The position numbers were made by a program, and so were the translations under genes. From Nocardia amamiensis (GTDB lineage Bacteria; Actinomycetota; Actinomycetes; Mycobacteriales; Mycobacteriaceae): a stretch of DNA of 64,000 bases. The notes below the pieces were generated by a model, which was given only the letters and a program-made list of their open reading frames with translations, was not told where the DNA came from and ran no database searches. The DNA lies in assembly GCF_015477605.1 (NCBI RefSeq), contig NZ_JADLQX010000015.1:62001-126000 (forward strand), written 5' to 3'. This document shows, one piece after another, positions 17,365 through 29,090 of the stretch. The stretch's first letter is position 1; each line of letters opens with the position of its first letter.

Positions 17365-17982
17365 ATGAGCACAGCAGCTGGGGGCGCCGGCACCAAACGG
17401 GACGCCGGGGCGAAGCGGGTCGTCGTCGCCGAGGACGAGGCGCTCATTCGCATGGATCTGGTCGAGATGCTGACCGAAGAGGGCTACCAGGTGGTCGGCG
17501 AGGCGGGCGACGGCCAGCAGGCGGTCGATCTCGCGGTCGAGCACCGTCCGGATCTGGTCATCATGGACGTGAAGATGCCGCGCCGGGACGGGATCGACGC
17601 GGCGGCCGAGATCGCGTCGAAACGTGTTGCGCCCGTGGTCATCCTGACCGCGTTCAGTCAGCGCGACCTGGTGGAGCGGGCGCGCGACGCCGGTGCGATG
17701 GCCTACCTGGTGAAGCCGTTCACCAAATCGGACCTGGTCCCGGCGATCGAATTGGCGGCCAGCCGCTTCCATGAGATCACCGCGCTGGAGAGCGAGGTGG
17801 CGAATCTAGCCGATCGGCTGGAGACGCGGAAGCTGGTCGAGCGCGCCAAGGGTGTGCTGATGCAGACTCAGGGCCTTTCGGAGCCGCAGGCGTTCAAGTG
17901 GATTCAGCGCACGGCAATGGATCGCCGCACGACCATGAAGGCGGTCGCGGAAGTCGTGTTGGAGAACCTGACGCCGAAGTGA
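17365..17982 (+). CDS. pdtaR: ANTAR-domain response regulator PdtaR
   Basis: PdtaR is the output regulator of the PdtaS-PdtaR two-component system and binds RNA through its ANTAR domain to prevent termination. The ATG at 17365 gives 205 residues. The receiver domain reads VVVAEDEALIRMDLVEML, with phospho-Asp in LVIMDVKMPRRDGI and the conserved Thr and Lys in ILTAFSQRD and YLVKPF. The ANTAR domain follows: RKLVERAKGVLMQTQGLSEP and AFKWIQRTAMDRR. It matches Rv1626 in sequence and in its location between tesB and polA. The kinase PdtaS is not in the window. Confidence 0.95.
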   Translation: MSTAAGGAGTKRDAGAKRVVVAEDEALIRMDLVEMLTEEGYQVVGEAGDGQQAVDLAVEHRPDLVIMDVKMPRRDGIDAAAEIASKRVAPVVILTAFSQRDLVERARDAGAMAYLVKPFTKSDLVPAIELAASRFHEITALESEVANLADRLETRKLVERAKGVLMQTQGLSEPQAFKWIQRTAMDRRTTMKAVAEVVLENLTPK

Positions 17983-18171
17983 CATCGGTGCGCGCGGGCG
18001 GGAAAATTTACGCTGTCGAAACACGGTCGTGAACAAGAATTCGACACAATGTTGCGCGCATGATCCGAATGTGATGCGGAACTAACGTACCAACGCTATG
18101 TTCTGACCGGGCTGACGTGGTCGGCCTCCTCGGCGAGCCCGGGGGAGCACAGAACTTAGATGAGGTGAATC

Positions 18172-19413
18172 GTGCTTAGTTCGACATGGCGCAGTCGATC
18201 GACGCGAGGTGTTCTGGCCGTCGGCGCTGCCGCCGCGCTGGTGCTGACCGGTTGTAGCGAAAAGTCCACCAGCAGCGGTTCGGATTCCTCGGGCACCAAT
18301 GGCGCGGGCGGCTTGTCCATCCAGCCGGTTCTGCAAGTCGACCAGCAGGGCAAAGAGGTGCCGAAGGCCGACACCGCCACGGCGGCCGACCCCGCGGGCG
18401 ACGGCAAGGCGACCTGCGCGCCGGGTACGTCCATCGCTATGGCGGGCGCGCTGACCGGTCCGGACGCCGCGCTCGGCATCAATATCGTCAACGGCGTCAA
18501 GCTCGCCCTCGACCAGCACAACAAGGCCAATCCCGGCTGCAAGATCGAGCTGAAGCAGTTCGACACCGAGGGCGACCCGCAGAAGGCCACCCAGGTGATT
18601 CCGCAGATCGTCAACGACAAGTCGATCATCGGCCTGGTCGGCCCGGCGTTCTCCGGTGAGACGAAGGCGACCGGCAAGATCCTCAGTGACGCGGGCCTGG
18701 TCGCGGTCACCTCCTCGGCGACCAACGCGACGCTGACCCAGAACGGCTGGACCACCTTCTTCCGCGGCCTGGCCAATGACGACGTGCAGGGCCCGTCGGT
18801 GGCGAAGTACCTGGTCAACACCGCGGGCTACAAGAAGGTCTGCGTCATCCAGGACAACACCGACTACGGCACCGGACTGGCGAAGTCGATCACCGAGGGC
18901 TTGGGCCCGGTGGCCGATCCGGCCTGCGCCGCCAGCATCAAGAAGGGCGACAAGGACTTCTCCGCGACGGTCACCAAGGTGGCGGGCGCGAATCCGGACG
19001 CCATCTTCTACTCCGGTTACTACTCCGAGGCCGCGCCGCTGGCCCAGCAGCTGAAGTCCGGTGGCGTGAAGGCGGTCTTCGTGTCCGCCGACGGCACCAA
19101 CGATCCGCAGTTCGTTTCGCAGGCGGGCAGCGCGGCCAAGGGCGCGAAGCTGTCGTGCCCGTGCGGTCCCGCGCCGGACAAGTTCGCCAAGGACTACCAG
19201 GCGCTCAACGGCCAGGCGCCCGGTGTCTACTCGGTCGAGGCGTACGACCTGACCAGCATCCTGGCCAAGGGCATAGACGGCGGTAAGGTGACCCGTCCGG
19301 ATCTGCTCGAATATGTGCGGACGTACGACGGTGCCGGCCTCGCGCGTCAGTACAAGTGGAATCCGAACGGTGAGCTGTCGAACGCGCTGATCTGGGTGTA
19401 CGAGGTCAAGTAG
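18172..19413 (+). CDS. Branched-chain amino-acid type ABC binding lipoprotein
   Basis: A 413-residue LivJ/LivK-type periplasmic-binding-fold lipoprotein. The GTG start, Arg-rich N-region and lipobox LTGC (about residues 24-27) give a lipoprotein signal, so the mature protein is anchored outside the membrane. A flexible Ser/Gly linker precedes the binding domain: IAMAGALTGPDAALG, then ISGL-like IIGLVGPAFSGE and VAVTSSATNATLTQ. The fold continues to a conserved ALIWVYEVK end. Four cysteines beyond the lipobox may form disulfides. It heads the operon with LivH, LivM and fused LivGF, separated from them by a long hairpin. Exact ligand unknown. Confidence 0.92.
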   Translation: MLSSTWRSRSTRGVLAVGAAAALVLTGCSEKSTSSGSDSSGTNGAGGLSIQPVLQVDQQGKEVPKADTATAADPAGDGKATCAPGTSIAMAGALTGPDAALGINIVNGVKLALDQHNKANPGCKIELKQFDTEGDPQKATQVIPQIVNDKSIIGLVGPAFSGETKATGKILSDAGLVAVTSSATNATLTQNGWTTFFRGLANDDVQGPSVAKYLVNTAGYKKVCVIQDNTDYGTGLAKSITEGLGPVADPACAASIKKGDKDFSATVTKVAGANPDAIFYSGYYSEAAPLAQQLKSGGVKAVFVSADGTNDPQFVSQAGSAAKGAKLSCPCGPAPDKFAKDYQALNGQAPGVYSVEAYDLTSILAKGIDGGKVTRPDLLEYVRTYDGAGLARQYKWNPNGELSNALIWVYEVK

Positions 19414-19430
19414 CTCTGGGACTCGGACGC

Positions 19431-19472
19431 ACGGCACGTACCGGGGTTCGCGCGAACCCCGGTACGTGCCGT
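19431..19472 (+). terminator. Perfect 20-bp inverted repeat between binding protein and permease
   Basis: Positions 19431-19450 pair perfectly with 19453-19472 around CG, forming a 20-bp stem that starts ACGGCACGTACC. It has no U run after it. In this position it could stop most transcripts after the binding-protein gene and stabilise that mRNA, giving more binding protein than permease. Confidence 0.75.
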
Positions 19473-19507
19473 TGTTCCGCGGGCGAATGGATGAGGGCAA
19501 GAAATAA

Positions 19508-20545
19508 ATGAAATCAACGGCATTGGCCGGTGGGGCACAACTCCTCGGCGGCTCGATCGACTTCAACTACGAGGGGTTGATCGATAGTTTCTGGCGACTG
19601 ACCGTCGACGGAGTGACCTATGGCGCCATCTATGCCTTGGTCGCCGTGGGCTATACGTTGGTCTACGGCGTATTGCGCCTGATCAATTTCGCCCATTCGG
19701 AAATTTTCATGCTCGGCTTGTTCGGGCAATTGATCGGGTTGATGATCTTCGGATTCGTCGCGAGTCCCGACGTCTACACCCAAGGTGTCGTGCTCACCGT
19801 CGTCTATCTGGGGTTGGCGATGGTCGTGGGCATGGTGGTATCCGGTGGCGCGGCCGTCGGATTGGAACGGGTCGCGTATCGACCGCTACGTAAGCGGGGC
19901 GCCAAACCGCTGGCCTTCCTGATCACCGCGATCGGCATGTCGTTCGTGCTGCAGGAACTGGTGCACTTCGTACTGCCGAAGATCCGCCCCGACCTCGGCG
20001 GCACCAACGCGCAGCAGGCGATCCGGCTCGTGGAGCCCACCGTGCAGTTCAGTTTCGGCGGCGCGGACATCACCAACATCATGCTGCTCATCGTGGTCGC
20101 CGCCGTGGTGCTGGCGATCGTCACCGAGATCCTGATCAATCAGACCAAGTTCGGCCGCGGCATCCGGGCCGTGGCCCAGGACCCCGACACCGCGACGCTG
20201 ATGGGTGTGTCGCGGGAGCGGGTCATCATGCTGACCTTCCTCATCGGCGGCGTGCTCGCGGGCGCGGCGGCGATGCTGTACACGCTCAAGATCCCGAACG
20301 GGATCATCTACTCCGGCGGATTCATCCTCGGCATCAAGGCGTTCAGCGCCGCGGTGCTCGGCGGCATCGGCAATCTGCGCGGTGCGCTGCTCGGCGGCCT
20401 GCTGCTCGGCGTGGTGGAGCAGTACGGCCAGATCCTGTTCGGCACCGAATGGCGTGACGTGGTCGCGTTCGTGGTGCTGGTTCTTGTGCTGATGATTCGC
20501 CCGACCGGCATCCTCGGCGAGAGTCTCGGAAGGGCACGCGCATGA
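19508..20545 (+). CDS. Branched-chain amino-acid ABC permease, LivH type
   Basis: A 345-residue inner-membrane permease with eight or so helices. Family features include YALVAVGYTLVYGVLRLINF near the N-terminus, the ITAIGMSFVLQ segment, and the ATPase-coupling motif in RGIRAVAQDPDTATLMGVS. The C-terminal FILGIKAFSAAVLGGIGNL is typical of LivH. An N-terminal extension of ~30 residues precedes the first helix. The LivM gene overlaps its stop by 4 nt. With LivM it forms the translocation pore for a branched-chain or related amino acid. Confidence 0.93.
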   Translation: MKSTALAGGAQLLGGSIDFNYEGLIDSFWRLTVDGVTYGAIYALVAVGYTLVYGVLRLINFAHSEIFMLGLFGQLIGLMIFGFVASPDVYTQGVVLTVVYLGLAMVVGMVVSGGAAVGLERVAYRPLRKRGAKPLAFLITAIGMSFVLQELVHFVLPKIRPDLGGTNAQQAIRLVEPTVQFSFGGADITNIMLLIVVAAVVLAIVTEILINQTKFGRGIRAVAQDPDTATLMGVSRERVIMLTFLIGGVLAGAAAMLYTLKIPNGIIYSGGFILGIKAFSAAVLGGIGNLRGALLGGLLLGVVEQYGQILFGTEWRDVVAFVVLVLVLMIRPTGILGESLGRARA

Positions 20546-21956
20546 TCGACACGACCAAGACGGCGCCCGCGCCGGACACCGAGCGGCGTGGCCTCGGCGA
20601 CGCGATCCGCACCTGGTGGGAGGGCCTGAGCAGGCCCGCGCAGTGGGGCGTCGGCGTCCCGATCCTCCTGCTGCTGGCGCTGCTGCCGCTGTTCCCTCCG
20701 CCGCTGCTGAACACGCCCTCCTACAACTTCGGCCTGGTGATGGCGCAGGTGGCGATGTACGCGCTGCTGGCGATCGGCCTCAACGTGGTGGTCGGGCAGG
20801 CGGGCCTGCTCGACCTGGGCTACGTCGGTTTCTACGCCGTAGGCGCGTACACCGTCGGCCTGCTCACCAGCCCCAACAGCCCGTGGAACCAGACCGACGG
20901 CGGCTGGCTGGATCCGGAGTGGGCGTGGCTGGCCTGCCTGCCGCTCGCGGTGGCGGTCACCGCTGTCTCGGGCCTGATCCTCGGTTCGCCGACGCTGCGC
21001 CTGCGCGGTGACTACCTGGCGATCGTGACACTCGGCTTCGGTGAGATCGTCCGGCTGCTGGCGGAGAACCTCACCGAGATCACCAACGGCAGCCTCGGTT
21101 TGTCGGGCGTAGCCTACCCGCACGTCGGCGAGTCGGAGAGCAGGCCGGAGGGCGTGTTCTCCGGCGGCAACAGCGGTGACCCGGACGCCGTGAACCTCCT
21201 CGACCGCGCCAGCTACGGCACCTACTGGTACTGGCTCGGCATGGCGCTGGTGGTGATCGTGCTGCTGATGGTCGGCAACCTGGAGCGCAGCCGGGTCGGG
21301 CGCGCCTGGGTGGCCATCCGCGAGGACGAGGACGCGGCCGAGATCATGGGCGTGCCGACGTTCAAGTTCAAGCTGTGGGCGTTCATGATCGGCGCCGCGG
21401 TGGGCGGCATGTCCGGCGCGATCTACGCCGGACAGGTGCAGTTCATCAACCCGACCGGGTTCAACATCATCAACTCGATGCTGTTCCTGTGCGCGGTGGT
21501 CATCGGTGGTCAGGGCAACAAGCTCGGCGTGATCTTCGGCGCGTTCGTCATCGCCTATCTGCCCGCGCGACTGCAGTCGGTGAACCTGGTGAGCAACGAG
21601 TCGACCGGGTACGTCCTGCTGGCGATCGACGTCGCGGTGTTCGTCGCGCTGATCGTCGTGTGGCGGCTGTGGGCCGACCGGCTCAGTGTGTGGCCGCGCC
21701 GCGGGGTGATCACGGGAATGGTGGCCAGCGGCGTGCTGGCGCTGCTGCTGCTGGGCAGCGTGTTGCTGTTCCGCAAGGGCGGCGCGCAATCGCTGGGTGA
21801 CCTGAAGTATCTGTATTTCGGTATCGCGTTGGTGGTGATGATGATTCTGCGTCCGCAGGGTCTGTTCCCGGTGCGGCAGAAGCTGCTCACCTACGGCAGA
21901 CAGGTGTATCAGGCCGTGCGCAGACCGGCCGCGCGCGAGCTGATCGGAGCGGGACG

Positions 21957-21960
<4 letters not shown>
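20542..21960 (+). CDS. Branched-chain amino-acid ABC permease, LivM type
   Basis: A 472-residue membrane protein that starts in an ATGA overlap with the LivH gene. The LivM core is recognisable: NVVVGQAGLLDLGYVGFYAV, then LRLRGDYLAIVTLGFGEIVR and the coupling loop RAWVAIREDEDAAEIMGV. The loop between helices carries a Pro/Gly-rich insertion near 21120-21200 (SESRPEGVFSGG). The C-terminus extends after the last helix through a basic segment. It overlaps the next gene by 4 nt, so permeases and ATPase are coupled. Confidence 0.93.
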
Positions 21961-23780
<1,820 letters not shown>

Positions 23781-23785
23781 ACCCC

Positions 23786-23813
23786 CGAGCCCGGTGCCGC
23801 GCGGCCCGGCTCG
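23786..23813 (+). terminator. Weak hairpin after the transporter operon
   Basis: CGAGCC (23786-23791) can pair with GGCTCG (23808-23813), with a GC-rich loop that may extend the stem through a bulge. It lies immediately after the ATPase stop and before the DUF885 gene. Confidence 0.35.
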
Positions 23814-23829
23814 AGGCATGATCGTGACC

Positions 23830-25506
23830 ATGGATGGTCACGACGAGCTGATGAGCTTGGCCGAGCGGTACTGGGACTGTGTGCTCGAGGCGGCGCCGAG
23901 CGAGGCGACCCTGCTCGGCGACCGCCGCTTCGACGACCGGATCGAGGACCTGTCCGCCGAGGCGGAGCAGCGGTTGCTCTCGACCTGGCGCGAGCTGCTG
24001 CGCGCGGTGGACGCGCTCGACGCCGACCGGCTGAACCCGGCCGACCGCATCACCCGCAGTCTGCTGCGCACCGAATTAGGCGGGGCGGTCGAGCATTTGG
24101 AGTGGCGGCCGGTGGAGATGGCGTCCGACCAGATGACCGGCGTGCACGCCGGGATATTGATGGTGGCGCCGCAGACCAACGCGCCGCGCCCGGAGAACGC
24201 GCTGGCGCTGGTCCAGCGCTACCGGCAGTTCGGCACCATGCTCGGCCAAGCCGTGGAACGGTTCCGGTCGGGTCTGGCCGCCGGTCGCGCGCCCGCCCGG
24301 ATCACCATCGAGCGCTCGCTCAACCAGCTCGACGGCTATCTGGACTCCGATCTCGCCGCCGACCCGTTCGTCACGTTCCCCGGACCGGACGGATGGGACG
24401 GCGAGGCCGCGTGGCGGGCCGAATTGGCCGGGGTGGCAAAGGATGTCATCCGTCCGGCGTTCCAGGTCTACCGCGACGCGCTCTACGACGAACTGCTGCC
24501 GGCCAGCCGCCCCGACGACAAGCCCGGCCTGTGCTGGCTCGGCTCCGACGGCGACGACATCTATCGGCGGCTGCTGCGCCATCACACCACGCTGCCGGAT
24601 CTCGGCGCCGAGGAGATCCACGAACTCGGCCTCAGCGAACTGGCGAAGCTGCGCGAGGAATACGCCACGGTGGGCGAGCGGCTGTTCGGCACCGGGGATC
24701 TCGGCGAGGTGTTCGCCCGGCTGCGCGACGATCCCGCGCTGTGCTACGACGACGCCGAGCAGATCATGTTCGACGCGCGGCGGGCGCTGTCGCTGGCCAC
24801 GGCCGAGATGGGAAACTGGTTCGGGCGGCTGCCCAGGGAATCCTGCGACATCGTGCCGGTGCCGGATTTCCTCGCCGCGGACGCCCCCGCGGCCTACTAC
24901 TTCCCGCCCGCCGCCGACGGATCCCGGCCCGGCACCTACTTCGTCAACCAGCACCATCCCACCGGCCGCGGCCGCTACGAAACCGCGTCGGTGGCCTACC
25001 ACGAGGCGATCCCCGGCCATCATCTTCAGCTCACCATCGCGAACGAGCTGGACCACCTCCCGCGCTTCCAGCGTCAGTCCTTCGCCAACACCGCTTTCGT
25101 CGAGGGCTGGGCGCTCTACACCGAGCGGCTGGCCGACGAAATGGGTTTGTACGAGGACGATCTCGGCCGCCTGGGCATGCTGGCGGGGGATTCGTGGCGC
25201 TCCTGCCGTCTGGTGGTCGACACCGGTCTGCACGCGAAGGGCTGGACCAGACAGCAGGCCATCGACTTCATGGTGGCGAACGCGCCGGTCGGCCTGGCCG
25301 AGATCACCGTGGAGGTGGACCGTTACATCGCCATGCCGGGGCAGGCGGTCGGCTACAAGGTGGGCCAGCTGGAGATCCGGCGCCAGCGGGTGGCCGCCCA
25401 CGAGCGGCTCGGCGCGGACTTCGACATCAAGGCTTTCCACGACATGGTGCTCGGTTCGGGATCGGTGAGCCTGCCGGTGCTGCGTGAGCTGGTCGCCGCG
25501 CTCTGA
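23830..25506 (+). CDS. DUF885-family putative metallo-hydrolase
   Basis: A 558-residue protein from ATG 23830; ATG 23818 is an alternative. CATGAT ends 7 nt before ATG 23830 and could be its -10 box. The DUF885 hallmark HEAIPGHHLQ is present at about residue 397, following ASVAYHE and before the TAFVEGWALYTERL block, both typical. HExxxGHH-type motifs suggest zinc binding and peptidase-like chemistry, but the natural substrate of these proteins is not known. No signal peptide is seen, so it is probably cytosolic. It stands alone between the liv operon and polA. Confidence 0.88.
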   Translation: MDGHDELMSLAERYWDCVLEAAPSEATLLGDRRFDDRIEDLSAEAEQRLLSTWRELLRAVDALDADRLNPADRITRSLLRTELGGAVEHLEWRPVEMASDQMTGVHAGILMVAPQTNAPRPENALALVQRYRQFGTMLGQAVERFRSGLAAGRAPARITIERSLNQLDGYLDSDLAADPFVTFPGPDGWDGEAAWRAELAGVAKDVIRPAFQVYRDALYDELLPASRPDDKPGLCWLGSDGDDIYRRLLRHHTTLPDLGAEEIHELGLSELAKLREEYATVGERLFGTGDLGEVFARLRDDPALCYDDAEQIMFDARRALSLATAEMGNWFGRLPRESCDIVPVPDFLAADAPAAYYFPPAADGSRPGTYFVNQHHPTGRGRYETASVAYHEAIPGHHLQLTIANELDHLPRFQRQSFANTAFVEGWALYTERLADEMGLYEDDLGRLGMLAGDSWRSCRLVVDTGLHAKGWTRQQAIDFMVANAPVGLAEITVEVDRYIAMPGQAVGYKVGQLEIRRQRVAAHERLGADFDIKAFHDMVLGSGSVSLPVLRELVAAL

Positions 25507-25571
25507 GCCAGCGGGAATCCCGCCGCCACGGATGGTGGGTATCGGCGTATCGGCTTGTCGGTGGCGGTCCC

Positions 25572-25577
25572 TAGACT
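25572..25577 (+). promoter_or_regulatory. -10 box of polA, leaderless start
   Basis: TAGACT (25572-25577) ends 7 nt before the GTG at 25585. The spacing matches a transcript that begins at the start codon. This supports GTG 25585 over the longer open frame. Confidence 0.45.
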
Positions 25578-25584
25578 CTGGAGC

Positions 25585-28329
25585 GTGAGTTCACCCACGA
25601 CCGCTCCGCGTCCCGCCACCGCGTCCGGCTCCAGCGATCCCGGCTCGGGCGACCGGCCGACGCTGCTGCTGCTGGACGGGCATTCGATCGCCTACCGCGC
25701 GTTCTTCGCGCTACCGGCGGAGAACTTCAAGACGGTCACCGGGCAGACCACCAACGCGGTGTACGGCTTCACCGCGATGCTGATCAACCTGCTGCGCGAC
25801 GAGAAGCCGACGCATGTGGCCGCGGCGTTCGACGTGTCGCGCCAGACCTTCCGCGCCGAGGCGTATCCGGCGTACAAGGCCAACCGCACCACCACGCCGG
25901 ACGAGTTCCGCGGGCAGGTCGAACTCACCAAGGACGTGCTCGGCGCGCTGGGCATTCCGGTGATGGCGATCGATGGCTTCGAGGCCGACGACATCATCGC
26001 CACGCTCACCACGCGCGCGTCGGCCGAGGGCTTCCGCGTGCTCATCGTCACCGGCGACCGGGACGCAATCCAGCTCGTCGACGAGAACGTCACCGTGCTG
26101 TACCCGCGCAAGGGCGTCTCCGATCTGACCAGGTTCACCCCCGACGAGGTGATGGCCAAATACGGCCTCACACCGAACCAGTACCCCGACTACGCGGCGT
26201 TGCGCGGCGACCCGAGCGACAATCTGCCGGGCATCCCCGGTGTCGGCGAGAAGACCGCCGCCAAGTGGATCCGTGAATACGGCGACCTGAACACCCTGGT
26301 CGACAAGGTCGACGAGGTGAAGGGCAAGGTCGGCGACGCGCTGCGGGCCAACCTGAGCAGTGTGGTGCTCAACCGCCAGCTCACCGAGTTGATGCGGGAG
26401 GTGCCGCTGCCGTACACGCCCGACCAGCTGGCGCAGGGCCCGTGGGATCGGGAGAAGATCCACCGCTTGTTCGACGACCTCGAGTTCCGCGTGCTGCGCG
26501 ACCGGCTGTTCGAGACGCTGGCCCCGCCGGAACCCGAGGCGGAGGCCGGTTTCGAGATCAGCGGCGGCGCGCTGGAGATCGGCGCCGTCGCCGCCTGGCT
26601 CGCCGAGCACGCGAAAGCCGGTGTGCGTCACGGAGTCTCGATCGTCGGAACGGGTGTTCCGGCACACGGTGACGTGCGCGCGCTCGCCATCGCGGCCGGT
26701 GACGGCGAGAGCGGCTACATCGACGTCACCGTGCTGACTCCGGAGGACGAGGCCGCGCTGGGCGCCTGGCTCGCCGATCCGGCCGTGCCCAAGGCGCTGC
26801 ACGAGGCGAAGGCGGCTCTGCACGCGCTACGCGGCCGCGGCTGGACCCTCGGCGGGCTGACCAGCGACACGGCGCTGGCCGCCTACCTGGTCCGCCCCGG
26901 CCAGCGCACCTTCAACCTCGACGATCTCTCGTTGCGCTACCTGCATCGGGAGCTGCGCGCCGAGACCGCCGAGACCGCGCAGCTGTCGTTGCTCGACGAG
27001 GAAGACACTGTCGACGCCGAACTGGCGCGGGCGCAGATGCTGCGCGCCCGCGCCGTCGCCGATCTGGCCGACGCGCTGGACGAGGAACTGCGCAAGATCG
27101 AGTCCACGCCGCTGCTCGCCGATATGGAGCTGCCGCTGCTGGGGGTGCTGTCCAGGCTGGAGGACGCGGGCATCGCGGTGGACACCGACCAGCTGGAGAC
27201 ATTGCAGCGGCAATTCGCCGACCGGGTCACCGAGGCGGCCAACGCGGCCTACGACGTGATCGGCAAGCAGATCAACCTGGGCTCGCCCAAGCAGCTGCAG
27301 GTGGTGCTGTTCGACGAACTGGACATGCCGAAGACCAAGCGCACCAAGACCGGCTACACCACCGACGCGGACGCGCTGGAGTCGCTGTTCGAGAAGACCC
27401 AGCACCCGTTCCTGGAGCACCTGCTCGCGCACCGCGACGCCACCCGGCTCAAGGTCACCGTCGACGGCCTGCTCAAGTGCGTTGCCGAGGACGGGCGCAT
27501 CCACACCACGTTCAACCAGACGATCGCCGCGACCGGCCGGTTGTCCTCCACCGACCCGAATCTGCAGAACATCCCGATCCGCACCGACACCGGACGGCAG
27601 ATCCGCGACACCTTCGTGGTCGGCTCCGGCTACGAGTCGCTGATGACCGCGGATTACAGCCAGATCGAGATGCGGATCATGGCGCACCTGTCCGGGGACG
27701 AGGGCTTGATCGAGGCGTTCAACTCCGGTGAGGACCTGCACAGCTTCGTCGCGTCGAAGGCGTTCGACATCCCGATCACCGAGGTGACTCCGGAGTTGCG
27801 CCGCCGGATCAAGGCGATGTCCTACGGCCTGGCCTATGGGCTGAGTTCCTATGGACTGTCCGCGCAGTTGAAGATCAGCACCACCGAGGCGAAGGAGCAG
27901 ATGGAGGTCTACTTCGCCCGCTTCGGCCGGATCCGCGACTACCTGTACGAGGTGGTCGAGCAGGCGCGCAAGGTCGGCTACACCGAGACGCTGTTCGGCC
28001 GTCGCCGCTACCTGCCCGATCTGGACTCCAGCAACCGGCAGCGCCGGGAGTCGGCCGAGCGGATGGCGCTCAATGCCCCGATCCAGGGCACCGCGGCCGA
28101 CATCATCAAGGTCGCGATGATCAACGTGCACCGGGCGATGCAGGCGGCCGGGCTGCGCTCCAGGATGCTGCTGCAGATCCACGACGAGTTGCTGTTCGAG
28201 GTCGCGGACGGGGAGCGGGAGGCGTTGCAGGCGCTGGCGCGCGAACAGATGTCCTCGGCGATCGCGCTGTCGGTGCCCTTGGAGGTCTCGGTGGGCGTCG
28301 GCCGCAGCTGGGACGCCGCCGCGCACTGA
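25585..28329 (+). CDS. polA: DNA polymerase I
   Basis: PolA fills gaps and removes RNA primers during repair and replication. GTG 25585 gives 914 residues. The N-terminal 5'-3' exonuclease begins LLLLDGHSIAYRAFFALP and has the metal-binding EADDIIATL and GDRDAIQL motifs. The central 3'-5' exonuclease domain (about 320-500) is present as a fold but lacks the catalytic DxE pattern, as in other actinobacterial PolA. The polymerase has motif A ADYSQIEMRI, the O-helix RRRIKAMSYGLAYG and motif C IHDELLFEV. A perfect hairpin terminator follows the stop. It corresponds to Rv1629. Confidence 0.97.
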   Translation: MSSPTTAPRPATASGSSDPGSGDRPTLLLLDGHSIAYRAFFALPAENFKTVTGQTTNAVYGFTAMLINLLRDEKPTHVAAAFDVSRQTFRAEAYPAYKANRTTTPDEFRGQVELTKDVLGALGIPVMAIDGFEADDIIATLTTRASAEGFRVLIVTGDRDAIQLVDENVTVLYPRKGVSDLTRFTPDEVMAKYGLTPNQYPDYAALRGDPSDNLPGIPGVGEKTAAKWIREYGDLNTLVDKVDEVKGKVGDALRANLSSVVLNRQLTELMREVPLPYTPDQLAQGPWDREKIHRLFDDLEFRVLRDRLFETLAPPEPEAEAGFEISGGALEIGAVAAWLAEHAKAGVRHGVSIVGTGVPAHGDVRALAIAAGDGESGYIDVTVLTPEDEAALGAWLADPAVPKALHEAKAALHALRGRGWTLGGLTSDTALAAYLVRPGQRTFNLDDLSLRYLHRELRAETAETAQLSLLDEEDTVDAELARAQMLRARAVADLADALDEELRKIESTPLLADMELPLLGVLSRLEDAGIAVDTDQLETLQRQFADRVTEAANAAYDVIGKQINLGSPKQLQVVLFDELDMPKTKRTKTGYTTDADALESLFEKTQHPFLEHLLAHRDATRLKVTVDGLLKCVAEDGRIHTTFNQTIAATGRLSSTDPNLQNIPIRTDTGRQIRDTFVVGSGYESLMTADYSQIEMRIMAHLSGDEGLIEAFNSGEDLHSFVASKAFDIPITEVTPELRRRIKAMSYGLAYGLSSYGLSAQLKISTTEAKEQMEVYFARFGRIRDYLYEVVEQARKVGYTETLFGRRRYLPDLDSSNRQRRESAERMALNAPIQGTAADIIKVAMINVHRAMQAAGLRSRMLLQIHDELLFEVADGEREALQALAREQMSSAIALSVPLEVSVGVGRSWDAAAH

Positions 28330-28357
28330 CAACCCCGCGAAACACATCGAGCGGACA

Positions 28358-28385
28358 TGCCGGGCCCGACCGCACGGGCCCGGCA
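28358..28385 (+). terminator. Terminator after polA
   Basis: TGCCGGGCCCG (28358-28368) pairs perfectly with CGGGCCCGGCA (28375-28385) around a 6-nt loop, 29 bases after the polA stop. Confidence 0.75.
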
Positions 28386-28529
28386 GCCGGCTTTCCGGGA
28401 GCTATCATCGGCTCGCCGCGCCAGCAAACGAATCACCGTGAACGGGACGGGTGTCCCGCCGCGCGCGGGCATCTACCGTGAGGCTGGTCATATAGGGGAT
28501 TCACGCATACCGAGCGCAGGGGATGGCCC

Positions 28530-29024
28530 ATGACTGTCACCGATGAATACCTGGCGAACAACGCGGCCTACGCGAGCGCCTTCCAAGGCCCGCTGCCCTT
28601 GCCGCCCTCGAAGGGCGTGGCCGTGGTCGCGTGCATGGACGCGCGGCTCAACGTCTACGGCGCGCTCGGCCTCGCGGAGGGCGAGGCGCACGTCATCCGC
28701 AACGCGGGCGGCGTGGTCACCGCCGACGAGATCCGCTCGCTGGCGATCAGTCAGCGGTTGCTCGGCACCAGGGAGATCATTCTGATCCACCACACCGATT
28801 GCGGCATGCTCACTTTCACCGACGACGCCTTCAAGGCCGCCATCCAGGCGGAGACCGGGATCAAGCCGGAGTGGTCGGTCGAGTCGTTCTCGGACCTGGA
28901 AACGGATGTGCGCCAATCGATCGCGCGGATCGTCGCCAGCCCGTTCGTGCCGCACAAGAACGCCATCCGCGGCTTCGTCTTCGACGTCGCCACGGGCGAG
29001 CTGAACGAGGTATCCGCGCGCTAG
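28530..29024 (+). CDS. Beta-carbonic anhydrase
   Basis: A 164-residue beta-class carbonic anhydrase interconverting CO2 and bicarbonate. Zinc ligands are Cys35 in VACMDARL, His88 and Cys91 in HHTDCGM, with the Asp37-Arg39 dyad adjacent. The HVIRNAGGVVTADEIRS block is the family signature. The length and the ending FVFDVATGELNEV match the short mycobacterial type (Rv1284-like). The ATG at 28530 follows GCAGGGG. It is a single gene with no carboxylase next to it; it likely supplies bicarbonate for fatty-acid and anaplerotic carboxylation in the cytosol. Confidence 0.94.
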   Translation: MTVTDEYLANNAAYASAFQGPLPLPPSKGVAVVACMDARLNVYGALGLAEGEAHVIRNAGGVVTADEIRSLAISQRLLGTREIILIHHTDCGMLTFTDDAFKAAIQAETGIKPEWSVESFSDLETDVRQSIARIVASPFVPHKNAIRGFVFDVATGELNEVSAR

Positions 29025-29090
29025 CGCAGCGCCTTCCGTTGTGCGACAGAGGGATTCGGGAACGCCTCGATCGCGCTTCGACGCGGCATT

